Shown here: piece by piece, positions 1 through 7,126 of the stretch
Numbering within the stretch: the stretch's first letter is position 1
Layout: each line of letters starts with the position of its first letter
Assembly: GCA_937968015.1 (NCBI GenBank)
Contig: CALBSO010000001.1
Span: 1-36,493 of the forward strand
DNA length: 36,493 bases
Reading direction: 5' to 3'
Source: an uncultured Thermomicrobia bacterium
GTDB lineage: Bacteria > Chloroflexota > Chloroflexia > Thermomicrobiales > JALYUS01
Made by a program: the position numbers and the translations under genes
Notes under the pieces: generated by a model
Database searches by the model: none
What the model was told of the DNA's origin: nothing
Seen by the model: only the letters and a program-made list of their open reading frames with translations

Positions 1-430
1 GCATCCACCTCTCCATCGCTGAGTTCAGCCTGTGACTCCACTCGCACCATTGGTTCTATAATCGCTCATGTTCGTCAGCGCGGGATCATTTGCCAACGTA
101 TCCTGTTTGCCCGTTCACCTTGTACGCGGCGTTGTGTTGACCGCTCGCGTTTGATGCCCTGCTGAGAGCTGGAATGGTAATGCAAGATAAGGGACCGTTA
201 GCGATCCGCAACGACTAAGATCATCGGCGTTCACGGCGCAATACCAGCCGCGCCATCCTTATCCGTCTCGTAGTGGGATGCGGAGCCATTTCGGAGGTTT
301 GCCTAGCGAACAGATTCGCGCGTCGCACAGATATGTTAGACTGCGGCGGAGACGCGGGCATGGTCACCAGCTCCGGCTCGGCGGACCAGTCCGCGTCGCT
401 TCCCGGATCACGTCGGTGTTGTTGGGGGCT
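1..430. other. Non-coding leader of mobilisation cassette
   Basis: No convincing gene is seen here; the reading frames look like shadows or N-terminal extensions. The stretch precedes mobilisation genes, so an origin of transfer could lie within it. A TATCCTG sequence at 99-105 resembles the IncP-type nick-region core. A GCGGAC-CA-GTCCGC inverted repeat lies just upstream of the first gene. A TATAAT hexamer at 57-62 has no good -35 partner. None of this proves function. Confidence 0.4.
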
Positions 431-877
431 ATGCAAATGGCCGTGACCGAACACTCCATTCCCCGCCGACAAAACACGGCACCGAAACGGGTCTGGCTGA
501 CGCATGAGACGCGCGAATCTGTGCAGACGTGGGCAGACGCGCAGGGGGTGAGCTTTTCCAGCGCGCTCGACACGCTGGCACGGATCGGCCTCGGTGAGGC
601 ACCAAGTCAGGCGGTCGCGCCGATGGTGGTCTCGGCGGTGCGGACGGAAGTGCAGCGGCAGACACATCGGTTGGCATCATTGCTCGCAGCCGCAGCGTTG
701 GAGGCGGGGATCGCGGCGCGCCTTACCGGTGCGACGCTACGTACGTTACGTCCGACCGAATATGAAGCGATTAAGCGGGCGGCGCGCCTGGACGCAGTAG
801 GGGCGCTACGGCGGCGGGAGGGACTGGAAGAGGTGATCGGCGATGGCGATCGTCAAGGCGAACTTCCGCACACGTGA
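431..877 (+). CDS. Putative relaxosome accessory DNA-binding protein
   Basis: A protein of about 148 residues whose stop lies 35 bases inside the following relaxase gene, a coupling typical of mobilisation operons. The ATG at 431 is preferred over an upstream in-frame start at 278 because the extra 51 residues are arginine-rich and low in complexity, and a GGGGG stretch sits just before 431. The early part (KRVWLTHETRESVQTWADAQG) resembles a ribbon-helix-helix-like or MobC-like segment, followed by predicted helices rich in Ala and Arg. The accessory nicking role is inferred mainly from position; the sequence match is weak. Confidence 0.55.
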   Translation: MQMAVTEHSIPRRQNTAPKRVWLTHETRESVQTWADAQGVSFSSALDTLARIGLGEAPSQAVAPMVVSAVRTEVQRQTHRLASLLAAAALEAGIAARLTGATLRTLRPTEYEAIKRAARLDAVGALRRREGLEEVIGDGDRQGELPHT

Positions 878-1313
878 GAAGGCGACGAAAGCGGGCGGCG
901 TCGCGCGCTCGGTGGCCTACTATACCTTCCGGGGACGGCCGGAGCAGCCCCGCGCTTGGGAGACCGATGATGGCCGGGACCTGCGCTACAACGCGACCCG
1001 GCGCGAGGTGATGGCGCGGGCCCGCGAGGCGACCTACACTTACCGCATCGTGCTGAGCACGCGGGATGCACCGCTGGAGAACGCGGATTACCGGGCGGTC
1101 CTGGGCGAGCGCTTCGATCGATGGTATATCACGCAACACCACGAAGGCGAGCACCCGCATGCCCATGTGATCGCCTTCACGAATCAGCGCCTGAACACTG
1201 CCGATCTCCGCAGGATGCGCCAAGAACTCTTGGCGCGTGAGCAAGACCGTGAACGGGACTGGGAGCGTGAGCAGGGTCGCGAACGCCAACGGGAGCACGA
1301 CCTCGCGTGGTAA
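843..1313 (+). CDS. Compact HUH relaxase (MobA/VirD2-like)
   Basis: A protein of 156 residues with a relaxase-type core. The triple-histidine motif EHPHAHVIAF near residues 105-114 is the metal-binding HUH signature. The pair of tyrosines in SVAYYTF near residues 28-29 is a good candidate for the nucleophile that cuts the origin of transfer. Relaxases are usually over 250 residues with extra helicase, primase or coiled domains. Here only the catalytic core and a charged Glu/Arg tail (DRERDWEREQGRER) are present. It overlaps the upstream gene and is followed 12 bases later by the coupling protein. Functional assignment rests on motif and context. Confidence 0.75.
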   Translation: MAIVKANFRTREKATKAGGVARSVAYYTFRGRPEQPRAWETDDGRDLRYNATRREVMARAREATYTYRIVLSTRDAPLENADYRAVLGERFDRWYITQHHEGEHPHAHVIAFTNQRLNTADLRRMRQELLAREQDRERDWEREQGRERQREHDLAW

Positions 1314-1325
1314 AGGGGCGCAGCG

Positions 1326-2894
1326 ATGCAGCCATGTCCAATCTTTCTCGCATCCCCGGTTGAGACCGTCCTGGGCCCGCTCGTTGTTGGACTGATTTCC
1401 CTTGCAATCCTGGCCGTGCCGGTACTGGGGATCCTCCTCCTCGTCCGCGCCGCGCGGCATTTCCATCCCGCGCGCCCCTTGCAGGCGCAGGCTCGGCAGC
1501 ACGAGCGCGGGCAGGGACGCGTGGCAGACGGCGAGATCGTGCAATCGCTCAGTTTGCCTCCGCCCGTCTCTCAGGGTGGCATCCCCATCGTCCACGGACT
1601 TCCCCTCGCCTATCTCCACGGCGTACCGCTTGGCCTGCCATGGCAGGGCGACGCCGGACACGTCGCCGTGATCGGCCCGACGCGATCGGGGAAATCCTTC
1701 CACCTGACCGACACGCTCCTGCGCTGGCCGGGTCCGGCGGTGTGTATTGATCCGAAAGGAGAACAATGGGAGCGAACGGCCGGATTTCGCCAGCTGCATT
1801 ACGGCCCAGTCTATCGTATCCCGCCGCAGGGGCTCGATCTGGCGCAGCTCTATACCCTCGATCAGGACCTCGACCTGCGTGAACTGCATGAGGTATTGCT
1901 GCAACCGTGGCGGGACGGCGCGCATCGCATCTTCGCCGATAAGGCACTGGCGGTGTTGGAAGCGGCGGTGCTGTACGGCCAAACACAGGGTGAACATCCG
2001 CTGCGAGCGGCGGCGCGCTGGGCGCGGACCTCGCCGGTGATCGCGTTGCAGGAGGCGAAGATCGCGGCGCCAGCGCCGGTGCTGACCTTCACCGATGGAT
2101 CGCCGCCAGACAAGATCGGCGACAACCGATTCGCCCTTTCCGCATGGGGGACATTCAGTACGCGCTTCGCGCCCTTCGCGGCGCACATCGACACGGTGAC
2201 CACGGCGACGGTTTCCGCCGATTGGGCGCGCGACAACGCGACGATCTACGTGACCTACCCGCTCCAATCGCAGGTGGCTGTTGGTCCCCTTGCTGCGGCG
2301 CTGGTCGCGGGCCTGACGCGCCACCTGCTCGCCCATCCACCGGGGACGCGTACTCTGTTCGCGATCGATGAGATGCCGACGGTGGCGCTGCCGCATCTGA
2401 CGAGTACGCTCGCCACGGTGGGCGGGGCGGGGATCACGATGGTACTCTACGCGCAGTCCTTCCCGCAGATCGAGGCGACCTACGGGCACGAAGAGGCGCT
2501 GAGCGTCCTCTCGAACTGCACGAGCCAGGTCTACTTCCCGCCGCGCGACCCGCGCACGGCGGAACTGATTAGCCAGGCGTTCGGCACGCGGCTGGAGATT
2601 GCGGAGCAGCGCGGCTGGAACACGCAGGCCGACGTGCCCTTCCCGCTGCCGCATACCAGTTACAGCACCCGCTACCACCCGGCGTTGGACCTGGGCGAGG
2701 TCCTGGCGCTGCCGGCGGGTGCCGTGGCGCTGTTTAGCCGCGGGCTGCGCCACCTTGCATGGGGGAGCGAGGCGGTCGTGGGTGCGTGGTTGCCGCAATT
2801 GCCCCCGGCACCGGCGGTTGCCGCCCTGCAGCCGTCTTCACCGTCCGTTGCCGCGCCAAGTCCAACGCCAGCGCGGTCACAACCCTACTGGTGA
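1326..2894 (+). CDS. VirD4/TraG-type coupling ATPase
   Basis: A 522-residue type IV coupling protein that would bring the relaxase-DNA complex to a secretion channel. One hydrophobic segment at about residues 15-41 anchors it in the membrane. Walker A (GPTRSGKS) is at residues 117-124 and Walker B (LFAIDEMP) at about 344-351. The CIDPKGEQW segment after Walker A is typical of TraG/VirD4. The C-terminus is Pro/Ala/Ser-rich. An AAAGGGG element precedes the ATG. No other type IV secretion genes are seen nearby, so the element appears to be mobilisable and to depend on a partner system, unless such genes lie left of the window. Confidence 0.85.
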   Translation: MQPCPIFLASPVETVLGPLVVGLISLAILAVPVLGILLLVRAARHFHPARPLQAQARQHERGQGRVADGEIVQSLSLPPPVSQGGIPIVHGLPLAYLHGVPLGLPWQGDAGHVAVIGPTRSGKSFHLTDTLLRWPGPAVCIDPKGEQWERTAGFRQLHYGPVYRIPPQGLDLAQLYTLDQDLDLRELHEVLLQPWRDGAHRIFADKALAVLEAAVLYGQTQGEHPLRAAARWARTSPVIALQEAKIAAPAPVLTFTDGSPPDKIGDNRFALSAWGTFSTRFAPFAAHIDTVTTATVSADWARDNATIYVTYPLQSQVAVGPLAAALVAGLTRHLLAHPPGTRTLFAIDEMPTVALPHLTSTLATVGGAGITMVLYAQSFPQIEATYGHEEALSVLSNCTSQVYFPPRDPRTAELISQAFGTRLEIAEQRGWNTQADVPFPLPHTSYSTRYHPALDLGEVLALPAGAVALFSRGLRHLAWGSEAVVGAWLPQLPPAPAVAALQPSSPSVAAPSPTPARSQPYW

Positions 2895-2899
2895 GGCCG

Positions 2900-3160
2900 T
2901 CATCCGGTCTTCCGCTGCCGCAAAGCGCGCCCGATCGCAGAGAGAAGGGTAAGGACGACCGCGACGAACAGGACGGTGCCGGGAACGCGCGTGTACGGGC
3001 TCCAGACGAACACCGTCACGATGAGCGTGCCCCCCGCCATCCCAGCCATCCAGACGCGGTCATCGGGGTTCGCCTCGTCGCGGCGCTGCACACTCCAGAG
3101 GATGCCGAGGAGAATGAAGAGGAGCGGCGGGCCGAACTGGCCAAGCATGGTGTGGACCAT
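2900..3160 (-). CDS. Small membrane protein, unknown function
   Basis: A short leftward protein of about 86 residues (MVHTMLGQFGPP start) with about three hydrophobic segments: FILLGILW, GTLIVTVFVW and VLFVAVVLTLL. An in-frame GTG at 3199 would add 13 residues, and the start is not clearly marked. It ends 6 bases from the end of the coupling-protein gene, so the two are convergent. It lies downstream of the isoprenyl-transferase gene on the same strand and could be its third operon member. I do not recognise the family. Confidence 0.5.
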   Translation of the reverse strand: MVHTMLGQFGPPLLFILLGILWSVQRRDEANPDDRVWMAGMAGGTLIVTVFVWSPYTRVPGTVLFVAVVLTLLSAIGRALRQRKTG

Positions 3161-3235
3161 CGTCGGTCGCTCTCGTGATGACGGGTACGACGGCACCAAA
3201 GACCCGTTCGCGATTGTTGCGGCGAGCCGCTGCCG

Positions 3236-4108
3236 TCACGGCGCCGATTCATCCAGACGCGCCGGTTCCGGCGCTGGGTGCGGGTTCCGCACGATCTCAC
3301 GCTGTCCAATCGGGCCGGACCGGTCATCATCTGTACCGTCGAGGATATCGTCCCTACCGCGTTCACAGTAGCGCCGGCGCTGATAATCGCGTACTGCCGC
3401 GCACAGGTGTTCCGGGCGGAAATCCGGCCAGAGGATATTCATGACACAGAAGTCCGCTTCAGCACCTTGCCACAGGAGGAAATTCGAGAGCCGATACTCA
3501 CCGGAGGGCCGGATAATCAGGTCCGGATCGGGCAATTCCGCTGTGTGCAGGTACCGGTTCACCATCACTTCGTCCACAGCACCAGGATCGAGGCGGTCGC
3601 GTACCATTCGCTGAATCGCTTGAAGGAGGTCGGCACGCCCGCCATAGTTGATCGCGAGCGTCAGCGTCAGGCGGGTGTTGCCGCGCGTGCGGTGGATGGC
3701 CGCACGCGCGTCCGCCGCGAACGCTGGATCGATCCGCGGGTCGGCAAGGTCGCCGATGAGTTTAATGCGCACGCCCGCACGATGCAGAATTTCGGTTTCG
3801 GGCAGGATGTGCTCATGGACAATCCGGAGCATGTTCCGCACCTCGTCCGTGGGGCGGCGCCAGTTCTCAGTCGAGAAGACGAACAGCGTCAAATACTCGA
3901 TGCCGAGATCCAGCGCGGCGAGGACGATCGCGCGCACGTTGTCCGCGCCGACCTCGTGCCCCCTACCCCGGGGCCACCCATGACGCAGCCCCCACCGGCC
4001 GTTCCCATCGGTCATGATGGCGATATGGCGCGGGAGCCTTCGGTTACGGTTGTCTGCGTGTGCGTCGGAGTGATGCTCGTGCATCTCGGCAGTGCGAGTT
4101 TGTCCCAT
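3236..4108 (-). CDS. uppS: Isoprenyl transferase (UppS family)
   Basis: A cis-prenyltransferase homologue of 290 residues. The family condenses isopentenyl diphosphate onto allylic diphosphates to make the undecaprenyl carrier for wall polymers. Visible signatures are TDGNGRW at residues 33-39 with the catalytic Asp34, FSTENWRRP, the LAINYGGR block and the IRPSGEYRLSNFLLWQ block with the diphosphate-binding Arg/Ser residues. The usual IRTSGE reads IRPSGE. The protein is longer than the common 240-260 residues, with an N-terminal His/Asp-rich extension and a charged tail of about 35 residues. It is 3 bases from its upstream partner, so the two are co-transcribed. Its location among mobilisation genes suggests an accessory copy. 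Confidence 0.85.
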   Translation of the reverse strand: MGQTRTAEMHEHHSDAHADNRNRRLPRHIAIMTDGNGRWGLRHGWPRGRGHEVGADNVRAIVLAALDLGIEYLTLFVFSTENWRRPTDEVRNMLRIVHEHILPETEILHRAGVRIKLIGDLADPRIDPAFAADARAAIHRTRGNTRLTLTLAINYGGRADLLQAIQRMVRDRLDPGAVDEVMVNRYLHTAELPDPDLIIRPSGEYRLSNFLLWQGAEADFCVMNILWPDFRPEHLCAAVRDYQRRRYCERGRDDILDGTDDDRSGPIGQREIVRNPHPAPEPARLDESAP

Positions 4109-4111
4109 GGC

Positions 4112-4591
4112 CTACCTCACGGCATCGCGTCCATCCGATTCATGCCGTCGTTCAAGCTCCTCGGCGAGCACAATGCACTTGGCGATGTTTGGCAGTGCAT
4201 CGGCGAAGTCGCGCAGCCCATCCGGTGTGGAGAGATCGGGTCGCGGACGGATATCCATCACCTTCGCCGTGAGCATATCTCCTACACTCCGGTGATACGC
4301 CTCGACCGCCCGCGACAGTTCCAATCGCGCGATTGCCCAGTCGATGGCAACGATCTCCGCAGGGACGATATCCTGCACCGTAGCGAAGTCCGCATCATGA
4401 ATAGCCGCCACGCGCTCCGCCGTCGTGGGATACCCCTCCGCACCCGCCAGTGCTGCGATTTGCCTATGGCTGAACCCATCGGGATCAATATGGTCGAGGA
4501 TATTCCGGAGACGATCTACCTGCTGCAGGAAGTGCAGCCGCGTTGCTGCGGCATCGGTCTGGCGACGTTTCGAAGAGCGAAAGATTGGCAT
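4112..4591 (-). CDS. Hypothetical helical protein, uppS partner
   Basis: A 159-residue protein of unknown family, predicted mostly helical, with a basic start (RSSKRRQTD), no signal peptide and no membrane segment. It is the first gene of the operon with the isoprenyl transferase, 3 bases apart. A GAGAGGGGG ribosome-binding region precedes the ATG at 4591, and a plausible promoter lies at 4618-4645. The tight link with uppS suggests a shared role, but nothing in the sequence names it. Confidence 0.65.
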   Translation of the reverse strand: MPIFRSSKRRQTDAAATRLHFLQQVDRLRNILDHIDPDGFSHRQIAALAGAEGYPTTAERVAAIHDADFATVQDIVPAEIVAIDWAIARLELSRAVEAYHRSVGDMLTAKVMDIRPRPDLSTPDGLRDFADALPNIAKCIVLAEELERRHESDGRDAVR

Positions 4592-4617
4592 GGCGAACCC
4601 CCTCTCTTACGCTCATT

Positions 4618-4645
4618 ATTGTAAAGTATGGGGCGATCTTTGCAA
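4618..4645 (-). promoter_or_regulatory. Promoter for hypothetical-uppS operon
   Basis: Read leftward, TTGCAA (4645-4640), a 16-base spacer and TACAAT (4623-4618) stand about 27 bases upstream of the ATG at 4591. The -10 matches the sigma-70 consensus at 5 of 6 positions and the -35 at 4 of 6. Confidence 0.5.
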
Positions 4646-4726
4646 TGCGGTCCATGCTTGGATCAGTTCGCCGGTCGCGCTCAAGCGATGTTGGCTGCTG
4701 CAGATGCGTACAGGAGGATAGCGATC

Positions 4727-5155
4727 ATGACGCCGATGATCGTCGCGGTGTGTCTCGCCAGCGTGATTTACATGCCGCTGCTCACGCTGGGATTCGCCTT
4801 GTCGCCGCTGCGGGGGATCTTCCCCCGGCCCTTGGTGATCGGTATCGGGCTGGCCATGGGCGGATTGATCGCATTGCTCTTGCATGGCTTCAAGCATCAC
4901 TACCCCTCCGCCTCAGCGGTGGCGATCAATCTGTTTTGGGGGATGATGTTCGGGCTCGCGATCGCGGACTTCTGGGGCTTGCTCGCTCCCTGCGTGGAGG
5001 GGCAAGCGCGCATTCTGGAACGGTTTCCTCCCGATCCGCGCCGCTCGCTGTACGGCGATATGCGGGTGATCATGGCGCCTGTCACCCCGATTGCGGTATG
5101 CGGCTTCGTGAGTGGTCTGTTGATCGGCATCCTCGCGACGGTGCTGCGCCTGTGA
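4727..5155 (+). CDS. Small multi-pass membrane protein
   Basis: A protein of 142 residues. The start at 4727 is chosen because a full AGGAGG lies 9 bases upstream (4712-4717); an in-frame ATG at 4628 would add 33 residues lacking such a site. Hydrophobic segments at about residues 3-25, 34-54, 61-80 and 115-141 suggest four membrane spans. A hydrophilic loop (CVEGQARILERFPPDPRRS) lies between the last two. I do not recognise the family. It is transcribed away from the uppS operon. Confidence 0.6.
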   Translation: MTPMIVAVCLASVIYMPLLTLGFALSPLRGIFPRPLVIGIGLAMGGLIALLLHGFKHHYPSASAVAINLFWGMMFGLAIADFWGLLAPCVEGQARILERFPPDPRRSLYGDMRVIMAPVTPIAVCGFVSGLLIGILATVLRL

Positions 5156-5220
5156 GTGTGACTGATACCGTGTCTGCATGTATTCTGTTGGCATAAATCG
5201 CACGGGACGATCGAGGGCGC

Positions 5221-5349
5221 ATTGCAACCGCCGACGGAGGATACCTTCGTTCGCTCCGCCAGCAAGCCCGGCGCTGCGCGCCTCCCTGCGGGACGACGGG
5301 GCGTGCTTCTGTCGCTCACGCCGTGGTGTCGCTCTTTGCCGGTTGCAAT
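5221..5349. repeat. Inverted 10-bp repeat pair in intergenic DNA
   Basis: ATTGCAACCG at 5221-5230 is repeated as CGGTTGCAAT at 5340-5349, a perfect 10-base inverted pair about 110 bases apart. The enclosed GC-rich DNA has no convincing gene. It could mark the ends of a small element or could be chance. The rest of 5156-5383 holds nothing else that I can name. Confidence 0.3.
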
Positions 5350-5383
5350 ACGATCATATGGGGATGGATGGAGAGGCTGGTAG

Positions 5384-5617
5384 TCAGTCGTCTCCATGCA
5401 CCGGGGCGTGCAGCGCGCGGTCTGCGAGCGCATCCCCTGCCGCGAGTGGCTCCTTGTGCGTACCGTCTGCGGTCGCACGTAGCAGCACCCACGTCTCGAC
5501 CGCCGCGCGCCCGTGCGCCGCCACGTACCCGGCCACTGTCGCCAGGGCCTCGTCTTCCGTGTCGGTGGCCGCGATCATGTTGGCCGTGTCGAAGTCGTGC
5601 AGTTCGTAGATCATCAT
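5384..5617 (-). CDS. Small conserved-type hypothetical protein
   Basis: A protein of about 77 residues starting MMIYELHDFDTANMIAATDTE. Possible starts are GTG at 5632, whose GTGA overlaps the upstream stop, and ATG at 5617 or 5614; the latter two sit behind GCGAGGG. It is the last gene of a three-gene leftward operon led by an excisionase-type HTH protein. The acidic N-terminal part followed by an EDEALATVAGYVAAHG helix gives no function. The family is not recognised. Confidence 0.5.
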   Translation of the reverse strand: MMIYELHDFDTANMIAATDTEDEALATVAGYVAAHGRAAVETWVLLRATADGTHKEPLAAGDALADRALHAPVHGDD

Positions 5618-5628
5618 CGCCCTCGCTC

Positions 5629-5967
5629 TCACAGGGGATTATACTCCCGCACGCACGCAAGGAGCGCGGTCGCGTCTCCCCAGACCGTATAGTGCCCCGG
5701 CCCGAGGGTTTTCTGGACGCGAAACCGTCGATCATCCGGGAAGTCCACCGCAGCGACCGCCTGCCAGCCACGGCGGGGATAGGCGGCGGCGGTGGCGCGG
5801 GCCTGTGTCTCGGTCGCATACATCGAGAGACCGTCCCATAGTGCGGCGAGGTCTGTAGCGGGTGGGGTGGGTCGACCGCGCGCCGCGTTTGAGACGAAAT
5901 CCTCGACGGTGGGTGTGATGCGGCGCAGGAGCCGATAGAGACGACGACCGGCAGACGGGTCACTCAT
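5629..5967 (-). CDS. Conserved-type hypothetical protein, HTH partner
   Basis: A protein of 112 residues starting at ATG 5967, whose first bases overlap the stop of the upstream HTH gene by 8. An in-frame upstream start (6054) is rejected because it would lie deep inside that gene. The layout is a helical start (TPTVEDFVSNAARGRP) followed by LWDGLSMYAT and a strand-rich C-terminal half ending GPGHYTVWGDATALLACV. I recall similar small proteins of unknown role from Chloroflexota and actinobacteria, often beside HTH genes, but cannot assign an activity. Confidence 0.6.
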   Translation of the reverse strand: MSDPSAGRRLYRLLRRITPTVEDFVSNAARGRPTPPATDLAALWDGLSMYATETQARATAAAYPRRGWQAVAAVDFPDDRRFRVQKTLGPGHYTVWGDATALLACVREYNPL

Positions 5968-6211
5968 GCACGGGGCCATCCGGCTCACCGCGCGCACTCC
6001 GCTGCCGCGCATACTTGCCGCGCCGATCCCGATACAGCCGCCGGTACGCCTCAATCTGGTCGTCGGCGATGAGGAGCAGCCCCGCGCGCTGCTCGCCGCC
6101 GCCGACGCGCACCGCCGCGATCTTCCCTTTGGCGATGGCGTCGCGCACCGCCCCCGGCGTCATGCCAAGCTGGTGCGCCGCCTCCGTGACCGTCCGCAGC
6201 GTCGTGTCCAT
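5960..6211 (-). CDS. Excisionase-type HTH DNA-binding protein
   Basis: A small protein of 83 residues. Residues 6-57 follow the AlpA/excisionase helix-turn-helix pattern: TVTEAAHQLGMTPGAVRDAI, then a basic wing, then ADDQIEAYRR. The tail is Arg/Lys-rich. The ATG at 6211 lies right after a -10-like TATGAT (6223-6218 leftward), so the leader is very short. It heads an operon with two small unknown genes and is divergent from a WYL-domain gene. Repeated sequences in the shared promoter region make it a candidate autoregulator. It could be an excision factor or a repressor. Confidence 0.7.
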   Translation of the reverse strand: MDTTLRTVTEAAHQLGMTPGAVRDAIAKGKIAAVRVGGGEQRAGLLLIADDQIEAYRRLYRDRRGKYARQRSARGEPDGPVHE

Positions 6212-6217
6212 GCCCCT

Positions 6218-6246
6218 ATCATAAGATGCAAATAGGCAAATTGCCA
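6218..6246 (-). promoter_or_regulatory. Leftward promoter of HTH operon
   Basis: Read leftward, TGGCAA (6246-6241), a 17-base spacer and TATGAT (6223-6218). The -10 is good and the -35 weak, as expected for a regulated promoter. The first AAGATGC repeat (6223-6242) fills its spacer. Confidence 0.45.
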
Positions 6247-6295
6247 GTCCAAACCCCTTGACAGAATGAGTAAAAGATGCTAATATGCATTTATT
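6223..6295. promoter_or_regulatory. Paired operator-like repeats
   Basis: Two direct copies of an AAGATGC-W-AATA-N-GCA motif: one begins at 6223 (AAGATGCAAATAGGCAAATT), the other at 6274 (AAGATGCTAATATGCATTTA). The first lies in the leftward promoter and the second overlaps the -10 of the rightward promoter. This placement suggests that one regulator controls both directions. Confidence 0.5.
6258..6286 (+). promoter_or_regulatory. Consensus sigma-70 promoter for WYL gene
   Basis: TTGACA (6258-6263), exactly 17 bases, TAATAT (6281-6286). This is the best promoter seen in the window, with a perfect -35. It drives the rightward WYL-domain gene; the start of transcription is expected near 6292-6294. 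Confidence 0.75.
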
Positions 6296-6315
6296 AGAGG
6301 AGCCGCCCTCTAATA
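6292..6315 (+). other. Inverted repeat at transcript 5' end
   Basis: TATTAGAGG (6292-6300), a 6-base loop and CCTCTAATA (6307-6315) form a perfect 9-base inverted repeat at the expected start of the WYL transcript. It could be a 5' protective hairpin or a further operator. It is not followed by a T run, so it is not a usual terminator. Confidence 0.5.
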
Positions 6316-6379
6316 CCGAAGAGGCCCCGCCGGTGCGGTCACACCGACAGGGCGATGCACAGGAACGTAGGAGGTTCCC

Positions 6380-6763
6380 ATGCAAGCAGAGTATCGCACC
6401 GTTTCCGCCCCCGTCACCCTGATCGTCCCCGCCCAGGTAGACACCACCACCCCGCTCACCCTGTTCGCGACGGTCGAAGAAGTCTATGCGAGCATCGCCG
6501 GGAGTGCCGTTTCCCGCGAAATCGTCCACCTCCTTTTGGAGGCGACGCGTGATAGCGGCGCGGTGGTCGTCCTCTACCGGCACGACAGCGAGACGACCGC
6601 GCGGGTGCTCTGGCCGGTCGCCGTCTTCATCTCCCAAGAGAACGCGCTGGTCTGCCGCGCCTACTGCACGTATCGCAAGCAGTACCGCAATTTCCGGCTC
6701 GACCGGATGGCCGCCTGCCATGCGCTCACCACCCCGGACGATTACGAGATGGCACGCGCGTAG
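6380..6763 (+). CDS. Stand-alone WYL-domain protein
   Basis: A protein of 127 residues. A GTAGGAGG element ends just upstream of the ATG at 6380. The second half follows the WYL-domain pattern: a strand with VVLYRHDSETTARVLWPV, then ALVCRAYC and RNFRLDRM. WYL domains bind ligands or nucleic acid and usually sit behind an HTH in regulators of DNA-damage, phage-defence or CRISPR genes. Here no HTH is attached, so it may sense a ligand and act through the divergent HTH protein. The family call is good; the role is inference. Confidence 0.7.
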   Translation: MQAEYRTVSAPVTLIVPAQVDTTTPLTLFATVEEVYASIAGSAVSREIVHLLLEATRDSGAVVVLYRHDSETTARVLWPVAVFISQENALVCRAYCTYRKQYRNFRLDRMAACHALTTPDDYEMARA

Positions 6764-6813
6764 GGAGGCTCATCAGGGGCGGTGCGGATGCCGCCCCTCT
6801 CTTTCTGGGAGGG

Positions 6814-7113
6814 ATGACGATGACGACGATCAAAGCCCGCTTCACGACTCCGACGATCACTGCGACACCGGCGGCCCTCGCGCTCCTCGCCGAAGCGGAC
6901 GTATCGCCGGCGGCAGTCTTGGCCCGGCACTTCGCCGGGGAATGGGGCGGCCAGCCGGACAACGCGATCCGCAACGAGGAGTATCTGGCAGAGGGAGAGG
7001 GGATGCTGCTCAGCATCTTCGCCGACATGCCGGGCGGCCCACTTTGGGTCATCTCGCACATCGGCTACGGTGATGACGACTACACGACGATCCTCTTGCC
7101 CGACGAGTATTGA
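6814..7113 (+). CDS. Small plasmid-type conserved protein
   Basis: A protein of 99 residues. The block LARHFAGEWG, followed by NEEYLAEGEGMLLSIF, LWVISHIGYGDDDYTTILLPDEY, matches my memory of a widespread small family found on plasmids and genomic islands, often labelled plasmid-related or type I restriction-like without proof. It may start at ATG 6814 or at 6820 (MTTIKARF), which gives a better distance to the GGGAGGG upstream. It follows the WYL gene by 50 bases and is probably co-transcribed. No enzymatic motif is visible. Confidence 0.65.
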   Translation: MTMTTIKARFTTPTITATPAALALLAEADVSPAAVLARHFAGEWGGQPDNAIRNEEYLAEGEGMLLSIFADMPGGPLWVISHIGYGDDDYTTILLPDEY

Positions 7114-7126
7114 AGGGGGCGGAGGG

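Noticed and set aside
771..2798. 675-residue leftward open frame
   Set aside because: It lies opposite the relaxase and VirD4 genes, is arginine-rich without family motifs and is a typical shadow frame in GC-rich DNA.
3278..4624. 448-residue rightward open frame
   Set aside because: It is the antisense shadow of the uppS operon; the reverse strand carries clear UppS motifs.
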